Source: Coptodactyla brooksi (Eukaryota; Arthropoda; Insecta; Coleoptera; Scarabaeidae). From it: DNA of 32,600 bases. A program made the translations under genes and the position numbers. The stretch covers positions 1 to 32,600 of the forward strand of contig JAWQRM010000070.1 of NCBI GenBank assembly GCA_033557675.1, in the 5' to 3' direction. Each line of letters starts with the position of its first letter. Position 1 is the stretch's first letter. Positions 18,601 to 27,770 of the stretch are shown one piece after another. Under the pieces are notes generated by a model that was given only the letters and a program-made list of their open reading frames with translations, had not been told where the DNA came from and ran no database searches.

Positions 18601-20055
18601 ATGAAAATGGACGACTCAAGAAATCACGCTCATACTACCGCATTCGGAGCAACTGATGCGGCAGCACTGGGGATCCAGGGTGCTGCCGATAAGTGGACTA
18701 CTGGCCAAACCAAAACAAACAACCAAACCAAGCGATTTATTAACCCAAAAACGGAATTCCGAATGGCGGCATGGAATGTAAGAAGTGGTCACCATGTTGG
18801 CCAAAAAGAAATCATTGCCCAAGAACTGCTGAAGTGCAAAATCTCGATCTCAGCATTATCAAAGTTACGACTCACTGGATCTGGAACGATGACAATCCAA
18901 CCGCCAAACAGCGATGAAACGATGACTCTGTTCTACTCTGGTGGCGAGAAGCGAGAAGCTGGCGTTGGATTTATGGTCGATAGCCGTGCTAAAAAAAGTG
19001 TCATTGCGTTCCAGCCGATTTCTGATCGTCTAGCCGCCCTTACTATCGAAGGCACAACCAAGACCCACGTTCTCTCCATCTACGCGCCAACCGAGACCAG
19101 CTCAGACCTGGCTAAGGATGACTTCTACGACCAGCTCCAACAGTCGCTGGACACGTTTCCGAAGACCGAGATTATCATCCTAGCTGGTGATTTCAATGCA
19201 CACGTTGGTGCGGACAGAATCGGATGGGAGGCGACGATGGGCAAATTCGGACAGGGTAAAATGAATGACAACGGACTGCGCCTACTTTCCTTCTCCACAG
19301 CAAATAACCTGGTCGTGGGAAACAGCATGTTCCAACATCCAAGCAAACATCAACTCACTTGGCGAAACCCATCTGGAAAGGATTCAGCAGTACTGGACTA
19401 CTTCCTAATTAGTTCCCGATTCCGATCGTCACTCCATGACGTCCGGGCCATGAGAGGACCGGATTGTGGATCAGATCACTACCTTATACGAGCCAAAGTC
19501 CGTCTGCGCCTCCAGAAAGCCAAGCGCCCATCACCGCCGCCTGCCAGACACAATTGGTCATATCTCCGAGACCCTGTTCGACAACAGGATTTTCAGATTG
19601 CCCTCTCAAACCGATTCGCAGTGCTGGCTCCATCTAACAATTTAGATGATGAAGAAAAGCAAATAACCGCGGCCATTCTCGAATGTGCGAAACGACTATG
19701 CCCCATCATCCCCCATCGGACCCAGACCTGGATCTCTGATCAGTGCTTGGACCTTGTGGCTCAACGGAAGCAGGTAAAGTTAGTCAACTTGGAACGGTAC
19801 CGGCAGCTCAACCAAAAAGTACGTCAAACAATGAAAGTGGAACGAGAATTATAGTGGAACAATGTTGCAGCTGAGCTTGAAGAAGCCATATCTAAACATG
19901 AGTACTAAACTTTGTATCGGACTCTGAGGCGTCTAGGTGGAAAGACCAAATCAACCAACGACAACATCAGGAAAGCAGACAGCACACCGAACGTGTCATT
20001 CAACAATGCCAAACCCTCAATCGAAGAAGTGAAGAAAGCCATTCGGCTACTGAAA
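18601..20055 (+). pseudogene. RTE-like non-LTR retrotransposon ORF, endonuclease half
   Basis: A long frame of 417 codons (18601-19854) holds an exonuclease-endonuclease-phosphatase (EEP) domain: MAAWNVRSG (Asn), YAPTETSSD, LAGDFNAHVGAD (Asp, Asn), TWRNPSG, LDYFLISSR and SDHYLIRAK (final Asp-His). This enzyme nicks the target for target-primed reverse transcription. The frame continues past TAG (at the expected Trp of WNNVAAELEE) and TAA (HEY-stop-TLYRTLRRLGG) to IEEVKKAIRLLKK, the first RT block, and is cut off at 20055. The catalytic Glu expected in the SExR motif is Lys (SALSKLRLTG, AAG codon near 18862), so the nuclease is probably dead. The 5' leader may be 18416-18600. The RT is absent because an oppositely oriented element follows directly. 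The start at 18601 is the first Met; the true start is uncertain. Confidence 0.85.
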
Positions 20056-20458
20056 AAGTACCTCCACCTTCCCGTGGAGGTACATCCTCCACGGCAAGGT
20101 AGACGGAAGCAACTGTGATACTGGTAGATCTGCTTCCTAAGTAGCAGTCTAGTCTCACCGCGGTAACATCTCCAGTAGTTAACTGCGGTAATAAGTGTGC
20201 TTGGATGTGCCTCGGCACATAGCTAGCAGTCCTTGACCTTCCACCTCCAGGGCAGCTGAAAAGAGAACCGCTTAAAGCACCAAACCCAAGAACCCTAGAC
20301 CCGGAGATCCAGGGTTTTTGTATCAGCGCTATGGTGTCCTTCATCATGTCTAGGTGTCGACAAAGAGTGGCCGAAGCAGCTCTGCCATGATGCAGGTTAC
20401 ATTGTACCACCCTTATAGTGTTGACACTTCCTCCATTCCGTCCATCCGAACTATCCAT
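20056..20458 (-). pseudogene. I/R1-like non-LTR retrotransposon ORF2, N-terminal endonuclease part
   Basis: The frame starts MDSSDGRNGG at 20458 and reads IRVVQCNLHHGRAASATLCR (catalytic Asn), ALIQKPWISGSRV, LFSCPGGGRSRTASYVPRHI and DVTAVRLDCYLGSRS, ending at VEDVPPREGG. It is the first half of the EEP endonuclease of I/R1/LOA-group elements. The catalytic Glu of the usual LIQEPW is Lys (AAA codon near 20318). The remaining endonuclease and the whole RT are missing: the sequence passes into the RTE-like element at about 20056. It overlaps the end of ORF1 by 46 nt in another frame, a normal arrangement in such elements. Confidence 0.75.
20058..20083. repeat. Perfect 10-bp hairpin on a retroelement junction
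   Basis: GTACCTCCAC (20058-20067), a 6-nt loop CTTCCC, then GTGGAGGTAC (20074-20083). It starts within 3 bp of the last RTE-like codon and overlaps the last codons of the inverted I/R1-like ORF2. Confidence 0.9.
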
Positions 20459-21723
20459 CGTTGATCGGTGGAGAAGATGCAGCTACTGCTGCCGGCGTTG
20501 TCGGCGAGGATGGATTTCGGACACCAGTGTGGAGTCCGATGCTGTCGGAGAGGCTTAATGTTGAGTGCTAGAGCTCCTTTTGTCACACAAGGTGATTTCC
20601 AGCTCCTCAACGGCTTCCCCTTCATCTTCCACTTTCTCTTCCGGATCTTAAAGCCGGGTACCTTGGGCTTGTAGCTGCCTAACAGGTAGTCGATTTCTCC
20701 ACCATGTTGCTTCAGCCACGTGGCATCTTTCCTCCCTACTCCTAATACCAGCAGTCCCCCGCTGAAGCCTGGATGGGTCATAACCTCATGACGAAAGAGG
20801 CACCAGTCCTTGATATTAAGGTGCGGATTATGACGTGCCAAACGCTTAACCACGTTATTGTTGTCGGCCACATAAGCCAGTGTCTTAGGAAGCCACAGCT
20901 GCACTCTAGACAAGTGCGGTAGTTCATCCTCTCTTACAACTGCGAGCTTGATATCGTCCTTTATTTCATGCACCGCAATTGTTTTCTTCAGCCAGTCCGC
21001 TGCTGTATCGCTCTTACAGATGATCTTTTGTATTTGTCCAGAGTAGAACATGGGCTTAAACGTCGGCGGGGGTACACCTTCCGTCGGTTTGTCCAGTTCT
21101 CCGACTCATTTTTGTGTTAGTTCTAGCTGTAGCGTATTCGCTATAGCCTCCTCGAGCTTACCAAGCTCGTTTCGACGGTCAATTACCGCCAACCGGAGAT
21201 TACTGGAAGCCGCCTCTCTATAACTGAGCTTAGTTAGATCACTAGCACCGGTCCTGACCGGCTCTTGCTTCGCTCTTTTATGGACCCCTGGAGAAGGCTC
21301 CGAAGAGATAGCAGAGCGCAGCCGCTTTACTCGTTCCTTGTCCTTTGCTGGCCCGGTACGGGTTCCCCCACTCACTTGATGTCGCGAGTGGTATGCCCGC
21401 GCCTCGGCACTCTCTTTTGAGTTGCCAAGACGGGTTCCACCTTCTCCGCGACGATGCGAGGGGGGTGCCCACATTCTCGGTTCGGAGGGACGAGAACCTA
21501 GCTCCGCTTTCTTACAGTGGTCTTCTGGGACCTGCTGCTGTTGCATATTCAGCTGCTTGGCCTTCCTTCTTCTTCTTTGTTCGGCGCCAGTCGATTTCTG
21601 TCTGCCACGGCGCCTTTCATCGACGGTGAAACCGTCTTCTGCGGCATTAAGCCTGCCTGCCTCCTTAGAGGGGTCTGGCTTGTCGCTCATTCTGTAATTA
21701 GATTTGTGAGCCAAAGTGGTCAC
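20413..21723 (-). pseudogene. I/R1-like non-LTR retrotransposon ORF1 (one in-frame stop)
   Basis: One frame runs from 21723 (MTTLAHKSNYR) to 20413, broken only by a TGA at about 21105 (after LQLELTQK). The first 205 codons are very basic and hydrophilic (Arg/Lys/Gln-rich, with RRRGRQK and EQRRRRKAK), probably nucleic-acid binding. The second part has FYSGQIQKIICKSDTAADWL, LPHLSRVQLWLPK, RHNPHLNIKDWCLFRHE and GLLVLGVG, resembling the globular ORF1 domain common to insect I-group elements (DUF4780-like, by memory). ORF1 proteins package the retrotransposon RNA. Higher GC than its surroundings marks it as a foreign insertion. The 5' UTR probably extends right to about 21960. Restricting decay to one stop suggests a fairly young copy. 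Confidence 0.7.
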
Positions 21724-22019
21724 GAATTGTACAGGTAAGTGAGGGTTATGTTAAGGGTTCTGCGGCTTAAGCCGGTACTCACCTTTTCCACTCCTCAATT
21801 AATCTTGATGTTTATGTTTAATATAAACACAGTTACACATGCTTCTTTGAAATAAAACACGTGAAATCACGGAACAAAATAGCATGCGTGTTAATCGTCC
21901 GACCGCAAGTCAGAATCAAAGGGGAACATGGTTTTTTGTTATGATCTTCAGAATGCATTACCTGGGAAATTTTTACATGAACCTACTCGTAAATATGTAT
22001 GTTAATTAATCGTAGGGTT
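21724..22019 (-). other. Probable 5' UTR of the I/R1-like element and flank
   Basis: No coding. The moderate-GC stretch just upstream of ORF1 is likely its 5' UTR; the true 5' end and target duplication could not be placed. Confidence 0.35.
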
Positions 22020-22116
22020 GAGGATTTTTGGAACCTTTGCCTTAGTAACAAAGTTTTAACAATGCCACCACTAAATGAAAATCAAAAAGTTTACCTAGTC
22101 GGCATTTTCAGAAGCG
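22020..22116 (-). mobile_element. Penelope pLTR fragment with truncated hammerhead
   Basis: GAGCGCTTCTGAAAATGCCGAC on the minus strand matches the 5' part of the hammerheads at 12241-12283 and 12376-12430, but the core reads CTGAAAA and GAAA plus cleavage site are missing. The tail (GTTACTAAG, TTCCAAAAATCCTCAA) is shared with 12440-12477. Confidence 0.55.
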
Positions 22117-22329
22117 CTCGCGGAAAGTGATTAAAAAAACTGCTCTACGTTCTATTTTGTACTAAAATTTGGCGACTAGATGTTGCTCTTTCTGTCTAAC
22201 ATGAACACCCAGTACGGTTGTCTTTGTTTATCCTTTTAGTGGACCTTATTCCTGTAAAGTTACATTTTTCCACAGAATATTTCTAATTTTTCGTGAATGT
22301 TAAGTTTTCTCTTTTTACCTCACTTACGT

Positions 22330-22680
22330 ACACTGGAATATTCACCGTATAACAAAAATATTCAAGAAATACAACTTAAACATTGTTTCCCGGACTGCAA
22401 ACATGAAACACGTAAAACATCACTTGTGAAATGAATTACATCGGTTAAACAGGAAGAAAATTGAGCGACAGATATAAAGAGCATATAACATCATATACAA
22501 AAAACAAGCATGACTCCAATTACGCAGAACATCTCCTTAAAAATTCTCATTTACCAGGAAATAGCAAGCAAAATTTCATCATAAAACTGTTAAGTATAAG
22601 CAGAAAACTAAACATTCACAAGAACTTAGAAATATTCCAACACACTAGTCTTGATAATAGTGAAAATGCTGAAACATAGC
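22330..22680 (+). pseudogene. Penelope-like GIY-YIG endonuclease relic
   Basis: FKKYNLNIVSRTANMKH leads into CEMNYIG-stop-TGRKLSDRYKEH, then SNYAEHLLKNSHLPGNSKQN and ISRKLNIHKNLEIFQHTSLD, ending at TAG near 22678. YIG, the Arg of the DRYKEH helix and the NYAEHLL block match the Penelope GIY-YIG nuclease, which makes the nick used for insertion. The conserved Gln of YIGQTG is a TAA stop (CAA to TAA). The usual Cys pair upstream is reduced to one Cys. It is the same family as 12960-13270. The RT part is absent; it is preceded by an inverted pLTR fragment. Confidence 0.85.
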
Positions 22681-22944
22681 GACCATATTTAGAAAAGCAG
22701 TGCTCACCAATCAGGAATCAAAATATAACGAACCTAGAATATGCAAGACGAAGCAAGGGAGAAAACACATAAATAAACTAGAAGGTCCTTACAAACGAGG
22801 TTTAAAGATAGTGGGTTTGATATATTTTGCCTGTTTGACGAACACTTGGTTTATATTCTCAATCGATAGGTTTCAGGCGTTTGCGCTACTTTCAAGGCTA
22901 GTGTCAGTCAACGTTGTTGTGTCTTATATATTAGGTGGTTATTA
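22681..22944 (+). other. Probable Penelope 3' UTR
   Basis: No gene. Sequence shortly after (CCTGCAATAAAAC, 22960-22972) also follows the GIY-YIG relic at 12960 in reverse complement, so this is likely the shared 3' non-coding region. Confidence 0.4.
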
Positions 22945-22971
22945 TTTTATTGCAGCAGTCCTGCAATAAAA
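22945..22971. repeat. 11-bp perfect hairpin in Penelope 3' region
   Basis: TTTTATTGCAG (22945-22955), loop CAGTC, CTGCAATAAAA (22961-22971). One arm is also present after the other Penelope endonuclease relic at 12950-12960, the second is not, so the hairpin is not a fixed family feature. Confidence 0.8.
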
Positions 22972-23084
22972 CAATAACGCATCAGGGTTAGAAAAATAGC
23001 TAGAAGTAAAGCACTATACTTTAGAGCAATATACTCGTACATCGTTACACCAATGTGGATCTTGCCTATATGCATTTCATGTAT

Positions 23085-23130
23085 ATATTACAGACATTTC
23101 GCCCCCACTGGAAGCATCATCGGTGAAGTA
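23085..23130 (-). ncRNA. Diverged hammerhead-like motif
   Basis: Minus strand: CCGATGA (23123-23117, U4 changed to C), one extra T, GCTTCC/GGGGGC stem II with AGT loop and two wobbles, GAAA (23100-23097), then TGTC with almost no room for stem III. The layout copies the other motifs here, including the extra base, but a second family and loss of function are likely. Confidence 0.35.
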
Positions 23131-23205
23131 CAAAAAGTGAAATGTATGTGCTAACATATTAAGATATTAAAATTTACTTGCATAAAATATTTAAAATAGA
23201 GGGAC

Positions 23206-23254
23206 ATGGAGAATTCGTGTTATGTAACGTCAAGACATAACACGAATTCTCCAT
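23206..23254. repeat. 20-bp perfect inverted repeat with 9-nt loop
   Basis: ATGGAGAATTCGTGTTATGT (23206-23225), loop AACGTCAAG, and its exact complement at 23235-23254. No coding around it. It could be a foldback relic, a remnant of an inverted duplication or a small hairpin RNA source. Confidence 0.9.
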
Positions 23255-23504
23255 TAATAATGAGCCGGTTCGAGCATATTTTATAAAATAAACTAAACTG
23301 CTTTGATAAAAAGAGATGTAATAGAAGTTGCGGGAAATATTTGATTTTTAAATATATGTGTATAACAGCTTCTCTTGGAAATTGAGTTGTTCATTCATTA
23401 TGTGTTTTTCAGGATCTTCAATTTTATCTATATAATCTACATTATAAAATTTATAACAGAAAAAAATGTCAGCACCTTTAACAAGCAATATTATAAAGCT
23501 CTAC

Positions 23505-24195
23505 ACCATAGGTTCCTAAAGTGGTCCATACGGACACCTGGGGGTGCATGGGGTAATACGAAGGATCCGTGGTAAGTAAAAATTATTTTGGGGGTCCGCG
23601 AAGAATGTGGACAAAAACGTGCGTGAAAAGTGTAAGTGATTAAAACTGAAAAACGCTGAATTAAGGTTATTCCTGTGGGTTCCTCCTACTATAAATTCGA
23701 AAACTAAGTATAATACAACCTAAACCTGAGTTTGTATTAACCGTATTACCTTTCTTAGTTAATAATTAACCTCATTCCGGTTTTACGCGCGCTATATCCG
23801 CTTCTAGTTCTTGTAATCTGAGCAGGTAGATTAATTGATTTATTTTTTCCTTGTAGACACGAACAATATGAGCGAGTCGAAGAGAAAATGTAGAAAGTAC
23901 AATGTCGAATATTTAAAATATGTTTTTATTCCATTACCAACAAACAATCCGTTACCAATGTGCCTCCTTTGTAGTAAAATGTTGTCAAGTTCGATGATTG
24001 TCTAAAGGTGCATATTTGGATAGATCTTATGGACTATTTGATTCAGTACTACAGTTCTTAGAACGCAAAGACAATAATTTACGACTTAATTTAATTAATT
24101 CCAAAAACGACATAGATTATTTGACTGATTTATTCACCTAATTTAATGAAATAAATTTGAAGTTACAAGGTGATCAATTAAATTTTATCAAAACT
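23505..24195 (+). pseudogene. hAT transposon (ZBED5-like) with internal deletion
   Basis: A terminal region with GGTTCCTAAAGTGGTCC at 23510-23526 resembles hAT ends of this group. The coding part starts MSESKRKCRKYNVEYLKYVF at 23868, after a possible acceptor TTCCTTGTAG. It gives the BED-type zinc-finger start (PLPMCLLCSKML, C-x2-C). Around 23990-24006 it jumps to a far-downstream block: GAYLDRSYGLFDSVLQFLER, INSKNDIDYLTDLFT-stop-FNEINLKLQGDQLNF, as found ahead of the dimerisation region in ZBED5/SCAND3-like transposases. The His pair of the finger and the catalytic core are deleted. The 3' part is replaced at about 24196 by an oppositely oriented retroelement. Confidence 0.75.
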
Positions 24196-25987
24196 AAAAG
24201 TATATCAATGTCCATCAGCCTCCTTCCACTCGGGTGTAGTCTCACGCCAGCCGGAACTTCCTCAAAGACTCTCTTCAGCAAGTCATCCACGATCAAGTTG
24301 AAGAGCAGTGGATCGCAGGCCTGAATCGCTGCTGCTCGTCACGTGTAGTCTCCTCGCGGCATACCATATGATCCGGTTAAGGATCAACCTCTCGCCGACC
24401 TTTCCAACCTCTCCACGAATCGGGGATCTTCTTGGTCGTCCAAATGCCGGTGATGATTTTGTGGGGATCCAGTACAGCGCACTTGGGTAGCGACTAGAGC
24501 ATCTCTGCGGTGATGTTGTCATCTCCCGCGGCCTTCCCATTAGCGAGTGTTCGGATGCCGTTCGTTAGGCGGGTTCGTTGAATAGATATAATTGGGACGC
24601 TCGAAGTGTGCTAACGGGGGTACACTCGGACTGGGTTGGTTGAGTAAACCAGACGAATACATAGACAAAACGCAAGACGCTGCAGCTCCAGTGGCGAGAC
24701 CACTTCCGCTTCTGATACCACGCGAGGTCATAACCCTTCTCCCAGCGTATTGGTTGAGCAGAAGGTAGGCCGTTCTGCTGTCTCGTCTTCCCCAGGCATC
24801 TTCAATTTCTTGGCTTCTGCGAGTCCATTCTTCCTCCTCCTCCTCCTTCTTCCTCTGTTATTTCATCTTCTTCTTCAATCGGCGGTATCTTGCCTTGTCA
24901 GCTCGATGTTTGACGATGCACATCTCCTTATAGATCTGCTTGACTTCATCAGAGCACTCGTCTTGCCCCTTCGATGGTCGCCTCTTCGGTAGTGTCTCGA
25001 ACGCTGCTCTCCAGATTATCTCCGTCGAGGCATCCGCATCCTTTTGACCGCTACGCGTCCTCGCTCCAGTGAGACCTGCTACCTTCTTTGTGAATGCCAG
25101 GCGCGTGGTAGGGTCGGACAGCAAACTCACGTCTGGACGGACACGAAGAGGAGTTCCCCCAGTGTGAACGAGTGGTTCTCGCCTCGCATGCGAGAACCAA
25201 AAGAACGGGAATGTGGTCAGAGTCTGAACCTCGGGTATGACTTGGATGCTATGATGTCGCGGGAACTGCGTGCTCGGGTCAGAATGTGGTCTATCTGGAC
25301 GAATTCTCCTCCTCGGTAGCTTCTCCACGTGTATCGAGTCCACGGCGCGTTCCTCTTCCATGTAGTGGCAGCGATCATATCGTTAGCTTCCAGCAGGTTA
25401 ATGAGCCTCTGACCGTTGTCCGACGTTCTCTGACCGGCCTTTCTCCATTTTTCGAAACAGTCGCTTACCCCTGTAGCTATCCTGGAGTTGCTGTCTAGTC
25501 CGACAAGCAAGTCGCTGGTGGGCAGAGTCGTCTGTACGGCGTGCCACAGGGCGTCGCCAAACGCATCCTTCTCGGTGTCTTATGCTTCCCCCGTTGGTGC
25601 ATATGCGGTTATTAGGCGGTAGGTCTTTTCATGTATCCGCGCGTCGATCGTCATCAGGCGATTACTCTCCGGGTAAATTTTCTGTATTATGTGGTCCAGC
25701 GACTTGGATACTGCAATGGAGATTCCTCCAACTGATCTGGCGTCAGGCGGTGTCGAGTAGAACGTGTATCCGTGTACATCGCAAACTACGTCCTGCAACC
25801 TCGTCTCCTGCAACAAAGCAACGTCGATCCGGTGTCGACTCAGTTCGGTGCAGAGTAGCTCTCTATCAGAGTCCTGGCGTAGCATTCTTGTATTATAAGT
25901 GATTACGGGAAGCTTGGTTCCAGTCTTGGTCTGTGTGGTTGCTTGCATATAAACGAAAAAACGCACAAACAAATTGCAATACTGCAA
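24196..25987 (-). pseudogene. RTE-like non-LTR retrotransposon, endonuclease and start of RT
   Basis: From 25987 the frame reads LPVITYNTRML (Asn), DVALLQETRLQD (catalytic Glu kept), GYTFYSTPPDARSVGGISIA, AYAPTGEA and, after a TAA, DTEKDAF and LLVGLDSNSRI (Asp, Asn). Then NGQRLINLLEANDMIAATTW, YTWRSYRGGEFVQIDHIL and, shifted, DSDHIPVLL complete the EEP endonuclease. A linker with DEVKQIYKEM and Lys-rich helices follows. The RT begins at LANGKAAGDDNITAEML (about 24545) and shows CDPLLFNLIVDDLLKRV (about 24310-24260), then ends at RRLMDID near 24196, before the expected Y/F-x-DD box. At least four frameshifts and several stops are present. It cleaves target DNA and reverse-transcribes its RNA when intact. 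The 3' half is missing and it abuts a hAT relic. Confidence 0.8.
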
Positions 25988-26074
25988 CTTATTTGGACTG
26001 AGAAAACTGTTTGGACTTGCAAGGACTGAAAACGAAACAATGTATTACATTCACATACGTAGGATCCTACACAT

Positions 26075-26235
26075 ATGACATAACAATAATATTCATGAAA
26101 CACAACATAAATATTGCATTCTGGACTACACACAACATAAGACACGGGATACAACCGACAACAGAAAACTAGTATACTAGAACAATCCGCAGTATATGAA
26201 ATCAAATGTGATGCATGTAACATAAAAAATATAGC
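26075..26235 (+). pseudogene. Penelope-like fragment before the GIY-YIG domain
   Basis: NIAFWTTHNIRHGIQPTTEN, a stop and shift, then LEQSAVYEIKCDACNIKNIA. This matches the region at the entry of the Penelope endonuclease: an INIAF-x-T-x-N-T block and Y-K-I-K-C-x-x-C leading to YIG. YIGQTG itself is degraded (KNIAV). The fragment is short, so confidence is moderate. Confidence 0.5.
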
Positions 26236-26517
26236 AGTTAGGTTAGGTGGGGCTTCGAGCACAAAATAATTTTAAACGGAGGTCTAAAAACTCCGACCAA
26301 GGTACTTCGGTATTTTAGGCTGACTTGCGGGTCCAAGTGCAAACAAAGACCTCCCTTGTGCGGAACACGAGGATTTTTTCCTAGGGATTTTGCGGGAGAT
26401 TTTAAAATCTAAATTTTGCTGGAAACTTTCATACAGGCGATTTCCAGTGTTATTCATATTTTAACCTACAGAATTTGGCTTTGAACATGTAATATTCGGT
26501 AAATATATTTTTGTGAT
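26236..26517. other. Unassigned spacer
   Basis: About 280 bp without a recognisable gene. A short inverted stretch, GGAGGTCTAAAAACTCC, lies near 26278-26294. Confidence 0.35.
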
Positions 26518-26603
26518 CAAGAAACCTTGCTTGGAACGGGAATTGAACTCGAGTCGGCTAAAACGCTAGAGTCACATCTCCAGACGACTAACAAAGTAGG
26601 CTA
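26518..26603 (-). other. tRNA-like / tRNA-derived relic
   Basis: The minus strand has a good B-box-like GAGTTCAATTCCCG (GTTCRANNC core) and, about 45 nt upstream, TTAGTCGTCTGGAGATGTGAC, a weak A-box/D-arm followed by an anticodon-like stem. The acceptor stem does not pair well. It is more likely a degenerate tRNA or SINE head than a working gene. Confidence 0.3.
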
Positions 26604-26915
26604 CCGTCGTACGTTGTCTGCAGTAATTAAAACTAGCCGGAAACACACTGCACTTCAAAGTTAGCTTTCACCGTACGCAAAGACATGCACAAAGTTGGGC
26701 TTGTAAATACTTTCAATTCGTTATTGGTGGGAACAATAATATATAAAAATTTAGAGGAGAATCTGTTTCCGGAAAAAGCCCATAGGATATTTGGCACGGT
26801 GCATGATATGCTTATCTACACCGCAAAATCAGTATAGAGCACTTTATTCTATTTTATGTAACCTAAAAACCACCTAAAAATTACATTGAAATACGTGGAA
26901 AATTAGTACAATAGT
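26604..26915. other. Unassigned spacer
   Basis: No gene or repeat recognised between the tRNA-like relic and the terminal repeat of the next element. Confidence 0.4.
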
Positions 26916-27770
26916 TGTACAGGTGTCCTATTTTCGATGGTTTTAAATGAAATGTCGTGTTTTGGTCCTAAATAGCTCAAATCTGATGTAGATGTCGTCA
27001 ATCGTCAAGACGACCGGTCTTGTGTCAGTGTCTATTTGGGTGGAGGTCCGAGTGTTCCGCACCTCCGCCAAAGTGCGCGCCACAAATTTACTACGTCGTT
27101 TCTGAAATAAAACGACCAAAATGAAGTAAGTTATGTTCAAAGCGTTTAAAACATTTTTTATCGGGTTGCCTCCGTTCTGGATATCTCTAGAAATATATAT
27201 TTTGTGCAACTTAGGCATTCCCGATGCTTATAAATGGTCTCTTAATTGACGTTAACTACCCCGACTTTCTAAACTACCTGTCTGCATTAGTTTCAAGGGT
27301 TGACTGGATCAGCGGTATAAAACACCCTATTTTCCCACTTTTTTTATTTCTCCTCAACGGTTAGCATTAAATTATCAAAAGTATGTATATTTGGGAAGCT
27401 CTTTCAGTAAGAGTTCAGAGTAAAACAAAAAAATATTGGCTTCCGTTTAAAAGAAGAATGTTATATATAATATCTTTTTAACTATTGAAGCAACAAAAAA
27501 ATAACTACATCCATCGTATTCTACGTCAAAAAGTGCCTACTGGGCAGCTACCCAAAATTATAAATAACAATGCAGCTATAGTAGATTCAAGAAATCGGCA
27601 AAATTTTAATTTTAATGAATAGCTCGATAACCGTTAGAGATATCGACATGGGGTTTTGTCAATGAATTTAGATTCAAAAAAGAACTTCAGATACCTACAT
27701 CAGATTTGAGCTATCTAACACCAAAACACGTTTTTCCAATTAAAACCATCGAAAATGGGACACTTGTACA
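26916..27770. mobile_element. Non-autonomous DNA transposon with about 78-bp TIRs
   Basis: The left end 26916-26993 and right end 27692-27770 are inverted repeats with blocks such as ATTTTCGATGGTTTTAA, CGTGTTTTGGT and TAGCTCAAATCTGATGTAG. Termini read TGTACAGGTGTCC and TGTACAAGTGTCC. The interior of about 700 bp encodes no transposase. A clear target-site duplication was not found, so the superfamily is open. Several weak open frames inside (26943-27218) are products of the TIR and are not considered genes. Confidence 0.8.

Noticed and set aside
21345..21738. Several plus-strand frames of 70-94 codons
   Set aside because: They are shadows of the basic I/R1-like ORF1 on the opposite strand; no motif of their own.
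23375..23575. 66-codon frame with an Ile-rich start
   Set aside because: Its C-terminal part is the hAT terminal region and the rest is AT-rich low-complexity sequence.
24750..24992. Hydrophobic Leu-rich frame that looks like a membrane segment
   Set aside because: It is the antisense shadow of the Lys/Glu-rich linker of the minus-strand RTE-like element.
26943..27218. 91-codon minus-strand frame
   Set aside because: It lies in and next to the terminal inverted repeat of a non-autonomous transposon and ends with TIR sequence.
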